Positions 61,277-64,000 of a DNA stretch of 64,000 nucleotides are shown here, in pieces (position 1 is the first letter of the stretch; every line of letters begins with the position of its first letter). A program made the translations under genes and the position numbers. This stretch comes from Pseudideonella sakaiensis (GTDB lineage Bacteria; Pseudomonadota; Gammaproteobacteria; Burkholderiales; Burkholderiaceae_C), in NCBI RefSeq assembly GCF_001293525.1, contig NZ_BBYR01000069.1:1-64000 (forward strand), written 5' to 3'. A model generated the notes under the pieces. That model ran no database searches and had not been told where the DNA came from. It saw only the letters and a list, made by a program, of their open reading frames with translations.

Positions 61277-62335
61277 TCAGCCTCCTGCCGCGTTCGCGCC
61301 CTCGAGCACGTTGACCACGTTGACGCCGACGGCGTCGACCGCGTAGCCGCCCTCGTAGACCCAGACGCAGGGCCGTCCACCGAGCGCCGCCGCGATGCGC
61401 CGGCCGATCTCGGTGTAGTCCGCGCTGTCGAGCGTGAAGCCCGAGATCGGGTCGCCGGCGTAGGTGTCGACGCCGAGGCTGACGACGCAGGCGTCGGCGC
61501 CGAAGGTGCCGAGCGCGGCCAGCGCGGCGTCGAGCGCGGCCGCCCAGCCGGCCCAGCCGGTGCCGCGCGGCAGCGGCAGGTTCAGGTTGTGGCCGAGCCC
61601 GGGCCCGGCGCCGCGCTCGTCGGCATGGCCGAGGTAGAAGGGGTACTCGGTGCGCGGGTCGCCGTGGATCGACGCGGTGAAGACGTCGGCGCGCTCGTAG
61701 AACAGGCTCTGGGTGCCGTTGCCGTGGTGGTAATCGATGTCGAGCACGGCCACGCGCGCGGCGCCGGCCTCGCGCAGGGCCTGGGCCGCGACGGCGGCAT
61801 TGTTCAGGAAGCAGTAACCGCCGAAGAAGTCCGCGCCGGCGTGGTGCCCGGGCGGTCGCGTCAAAGCGAAGGCCTGGCGCTCGCCGCCGCCCGTGACGGC
61901 CCGCGCCGCCGTCAGCGCGCAGGCGGCGCCGGCGCGCGCGGCGGCCCAGCTGCCCGCGGTCAGCGGCGTGCCGGCGTCGAAGGAATAGAGGCCGAGCCGG
62001 GCGGCGAAGTTGTCCGGCTCGAGGTCGGCACGGAAGCCGCGCACCGGCCAGACCGAGGGGATCGCATCCAGCGCCGCGTTCGCCGGGTCCAGCGCGACCC
62101 AGTCGTCCCACGCCCGTCCCAGGAAGGCCAGGTAGCGCGGCGCGTGGACGCGGGCCAGCAGGGCGTCCAGGCCGGCGTCGTCCGGCAGCACGACCGGGCC
62201 CTGCGGGCGCCGCCCGAGCTCGGCCAGCACGTGGTCGACGCGGGCCGGCGTTTCGTGGCAGGGCACGAGGCGGCCGCGGAACATCTCGAGGCGACCCTGG
62301 TGGCGATGGTGGTCGGGGTTGTGGACGATGCGCAT
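61277..62335 (-). CDS. histone-deacetylase-family / acetylpolyamine amidohydrolase
   Basis: 352 residues. The arginase/deacetylase fold is clear: FALTRPPGHHAGADFFGGYC with the HH dyad, VAVLDIDYHHGNGTQSLFY with zinc ligands, VSLGVDTYAGDPISGFTL and the late tyrosine region VYEGGYAVDAV. Bacterial members deacetylate polyamines or other small acetylamides, or proteins. The start at 62335 is 39 bases from the divergent lipocalin-like gene. Confidence 0.9.
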   Translation of the reverse strand: MRIVHNPDHHRHQGRLEMFRGRLVPCHETPARVDHVLAELGRRPQGPVVLPDDAGLDALLARVHAPRYLAFLGRAWDDWVALDPANAALDAIPSVWPVRGFRADLEPDNFAARLGLYSFDAGTPLTAGSWAAARAGAACALTAARAVTGGGERQAFALTRPPGHHAGADFFGGYCFLNNAAVAAQALREAGAARVAVLDIDYHHGNGTQSLFYERADVFTASIHGDPRTEYPFYLGHADERGAGPGLGHNLNLPLPRGTGWAGWAAALDAALAALGTFGADACVVSLGVDTYAGDPISGFTLDSADYTEIGRRIAAALGGRPCVWVYEGGYAVDAVGVNVVNVLEGANAAGG

Positions 62336-62374
62336 GGGGCGGGGAGGCCGGAAGGCTTGTGCGATGCTCGGCGG

Positions 62375-63496
62375 ATGCGCCGCCGCGTCGCCCTCTTCTA
62401 CCCGATCGGCCTGTGGGCCGGCAACGCGCGGGCCGCCGACGCCGCGGCGCAAGCCCCCGCGCTCGGCGTGAGCGAGCGCCGGCTGCAGTTCCCGGCCGAT
62501 TTCGGGGCCCACCCCGACACCCGCATCGAATGGTGGTACGCCACCGGCGCCCTGGTGGCGGCCGAAGCGCCACGCGGCGCCGCACCGACGCACGGCTTCC
62601 AGCTGACCTTCTTCCGTGCCCGCACCGGGCTCGACGCGGCCCAGCCCAGCCGCTTCGCCGCGCACCAGCTGGTGTTCGCGCACGCCGCGGTGAGCGAGGT
62701 CTCCGGCGGCCGGCTGCGCCACGACGAGCGGATCGCGCGCGCCGTGCTCGGCGTCGCCGGGGCCGCCACCGGCGACACCCGCGCCTGGATCCGCGACTGG
62801 CAGCTGGCGCGCGAAGACACGGCGAGCCCGCCGGGCAGCCGCTACCGGGCGCGCCTGGCCAGCGATGCGGCCGGCTTCACGCTCGACCTGGCGCTGTCCA
62901 CCACGCAGCCGCTGCTGCTGCAGGGCCGCGCCGGCTACTCGCGCAAGGGCCCGGACCCCGGCCAGGCCAGCCACTACTACAGCCAGCCGCAGCTCGCCGT
63001 CGAGGGCACGCTGGTGCTGGACGGCCGGCGCCGCCCGGTGCGCGGCCGCGCCTGGCTGGACCACGAGTGGAGCGACACCCTGCTGCATCCCGAGGCCGTG
63101 GGCTGGGACTGGATCGGCATGAACCTGGACGACGGCAGCGCGCTGACCGCGTTCCGGCTGCGGCGCGCCGACGGGCGCACGCTGTACGCGGGCGGCAGCT
63201 GGCGCACCGCCGGCGGCCCGGTGCGCGCCTTCGGCGCCGACGAGCTGCGCTTCGCGCCGGGCCGCTCGTGGACCAGCCCGCGCACCCGCGCCCGCTACCC
63301 GGTGGCCTGGCAGGTCGACACGCCGCTCGGCCGCTTCGGCGTGGAGGCCCTGTTCGACGACCAGGAGCTGGACAGCCGCGCCAGCACCGGGACGGTGTAC
63401 TGGGAAGGGCTGAGCCGGCTCACGGATGCGGCCGGGCGCCCCGTCGGCGGCGGCTACCTGGAGATGACCGGCTACGTCGAGCGGCTGCGGCTGTAG
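62375..63496 (+). CDS. AttH/CrtC-like lipocalin-fold protein
   Basis: 373 residues. A short signal-like N-terminus (MRRRVALFYPIGLWAGNARA) precedes the AttH/CrtC domain: DTRIEWWYATGALV, HGFQLTFFRARTGLD, LDHEWSDTLLHPEAVGWDWI, then LTAFRLRRADGR and LEMTGYVERLRL. True CrtC hydrates carotenoids, but many relatives have unknown envelope roles and are encoded with a LolD-like ATPase and FtsX-like permease. The permease is 2.1 kb upstream, so this is probably the third member of that set, now separated. Confidence 0.85.
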   Translation: MRRRVALFYPIGLWAGNARAADAAAQAPALGVSERRLQFPADFGAHPDTRIEWWYATGALVAAEAPRGAAPTHGFQLTFFRARTGLDAAQPSRFAAHQLVFAHAAVSEVSGGRLRHDERIARAVLGVAGAATGDTRAWIRDWQLAREDTASPPGSRYRARLASDAAGFTLDLALSTTQPLLLQGRAGYSRKGPDPGQASHYYSQPQLAVEGTLVLDGRRRPVRGRAWLDHEWSDTLLHPEAVGWDWIGMNLDDGSALTAFRLRRADGRTLYAGGSWRTAGGPVRAFGADELRFAPGRSWTSPRTRARYPVAWQVDTPLGRFGVEALFDDQELDSRASTGTVYWEGLSRLTDAAGRPVGGGYLEMTGYVERLRL

Positions 63497-63525
63497 CGCG
63501 GGCGGGACACGCGCCGCCGGCCGGC

Positions 63526-63555
63526 TTGACGCACGGGGGCCATCGCCCCTAAAGT
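63526..63555 (+). promoter_or_regulatory. sigma-70-like promoter for the SPFH gene
   Basis: TTGACG (63526-63531), 18 bases, TAAAGT (63550-63555). An AT-rich stretch unusual for this window follows, including the palindrome TGATATCA (63555-63562) just where transcription would start. That palindrome could be an operator. The ATG at 63599 has GGAGGA about 6 bases upstream. Confidence 0.65.
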
Positions 63556-63598
63556 GATATCATTTTAATTTCAATCCAATGTCGAGCGGAGGACCCCC

Positions 63599-64000
63599 AT
63601 GGACCTGAACCCCACCCGCCGCGAGCGGCCCCTGCATTCCGCCAACGGCTACGCCGCGCTGTCGCTCGGGCTGCTGGCCATCGCCGCCGGCGTGGCGCTG
63701 CTGGTGCTGCGCGTGCTGCCCGGCTGGCTGATGCTGCTGCCGATCGCCACGATCGTGGTGGCGGCGCTGATGCTGATCGGGCTGTACATGCTGCAGCCGA
63801 ACGAGGCGGCGATCCTGACCCTGTTCGGCGAGTACCGCGGGACCGACCGCGCCGAGGGCCTGCGCTGGACCAATCCCTTTTACGTGCGGCGCCGGCTGTC
63901 GCTGCGGGCCCGCAACCTGAACGCGCCGACGCTGAAGGTCAACGACAAGCGCGGCAACCCGATCGAGATCAGTGCCGCGGTCGTCTGGCGGGTGCGCGAC
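63599..64000 (+). CDS. SPFH/band-7 domain membrane protein (partial, runs off the window)
   Basis: 134 residues seen. Two hydrophobic segments (residues about 20-42, 46-65) are followed by the start of the SPFH domain: [20 protein letters not shown], then [20 protein letters not shown] and [19 protein letters not shown] proteins form membrane rings or microdomains and regulate proteases. The window ends inside the domain. Its promoter is one of the clearest in the window. Confidence 0.88.
   Translation, partial: MDLNPTRRERPLHSANGYAALSLGLLAIAAGVALLVLRVLPGWLMLLPIATIVVAALMLIGLYMLQPNEAAILTLFGEYRGTDRAEGLRWTNPFYVRRRLSLRARNLNAPTLKVNDKRGNPIEISAAVVWRVRD

Noticed and set aside
62375-63496. Assignment as carotenoid 1,2-hydratase CrtC
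   Set aside because: The AttH/CrtC fold is shared by proteins with other roles, and no carotenoid genes are present in the window.

Overview
The window is about 64 kb of very GC-rich, tightly packed DNA. It most resembles a chromosome of a polar-flagellated betaproteobacterium of the order Burkholderiales, probably near the Rubrivivax/Leptothrix/Ideonella group. That placement is an inference from gene content, gene order, codon bias and protein resemblance; no search was run. Many genes are joined by ATGA, GTGA or TTGA stop/start overlaps. Because GC is so high, nearly every gene carries long antisense open frames, which were discarded.

Region 1 (17-10373) is a surface-glycan or flagellin-modification island. 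It holds a Fuc4NAc-transferase-like GT56 enzyme, three family-2 glycosyltransferases (one with an unusual C-terminal domain), a CgeB-like glycosyltransferase, two SAM methyltransferases and a TPR protein of the SPINDLY/O-GlcNAc-transferase family. The island abuts two near-identical flagellin genes, so flagellin O-glycosylation is the best guess for its role.

Region 2 (10512-29032) is a large flagellar block: fliC1, fliC2, fliD, fliS, fliT and a ycgR-type PilZ brake gene; then fliE reading away on the minus strand; then fliFGHIJKLMNOPQR on the plus strand. Sigma-28-like promoters (TCAA, 15-16 bases, then a CCGATA-type -10) precede fliC1, fliD and fliS, with a weaker one before fliL. fliC2 is separated from fliC1 by a strong hairpin terminator and has no obvious sigma-28 site. 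A 90-bp tandem repeat sits directly against the fliM start codon. Related repeat copies occur near 39.6 kb and 56.3 kb.

Region 3 (29133-38296) holds a TonB-dependent receptor, an AEC permease, a Bug/TctC-type periplasmic binding protein, xerD, and a pcaR-pcaIJF cluster for the last steps of the beta-ketoadipate pathway. The pcaR/pcaI gap has a three-half-site operator.

Region 4 (38340-51630) is a loosened version of the queG-tsaE-ami-mutL-miaA neighbourhood known from Proteobacteria. Interspersed are a 2-TM protein, a DedA protein, a lipoprotein alpha/beta hydrolase, an RsuA-family pseudouridine synthase with a long disordered N-terminus, a C39-like peptidase, a YegP-like protein and a Bcr/CflA-type exporter.

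Region 5 (51632-63496) contains a LolD-like ABC ATPase, its probable FtsX-like permease partner about 5 kb away, and an AttH/CrtC-like lipocalin-fold protein further on. In between are a B12-binding radical SAM enzyme, a PAAR-containing three-gene module of unknown role, and a zinc-ribbon methyltransferase. VOC, cupin and histone-deacetylase-like genes follow on the minus strand. The window ends inside an SPFH/band-7 membrane protein gene that has a good sigma-70-like promoter. No rRNA, tRNA, CRISPR array, insertion sequence or prophage was recognised.
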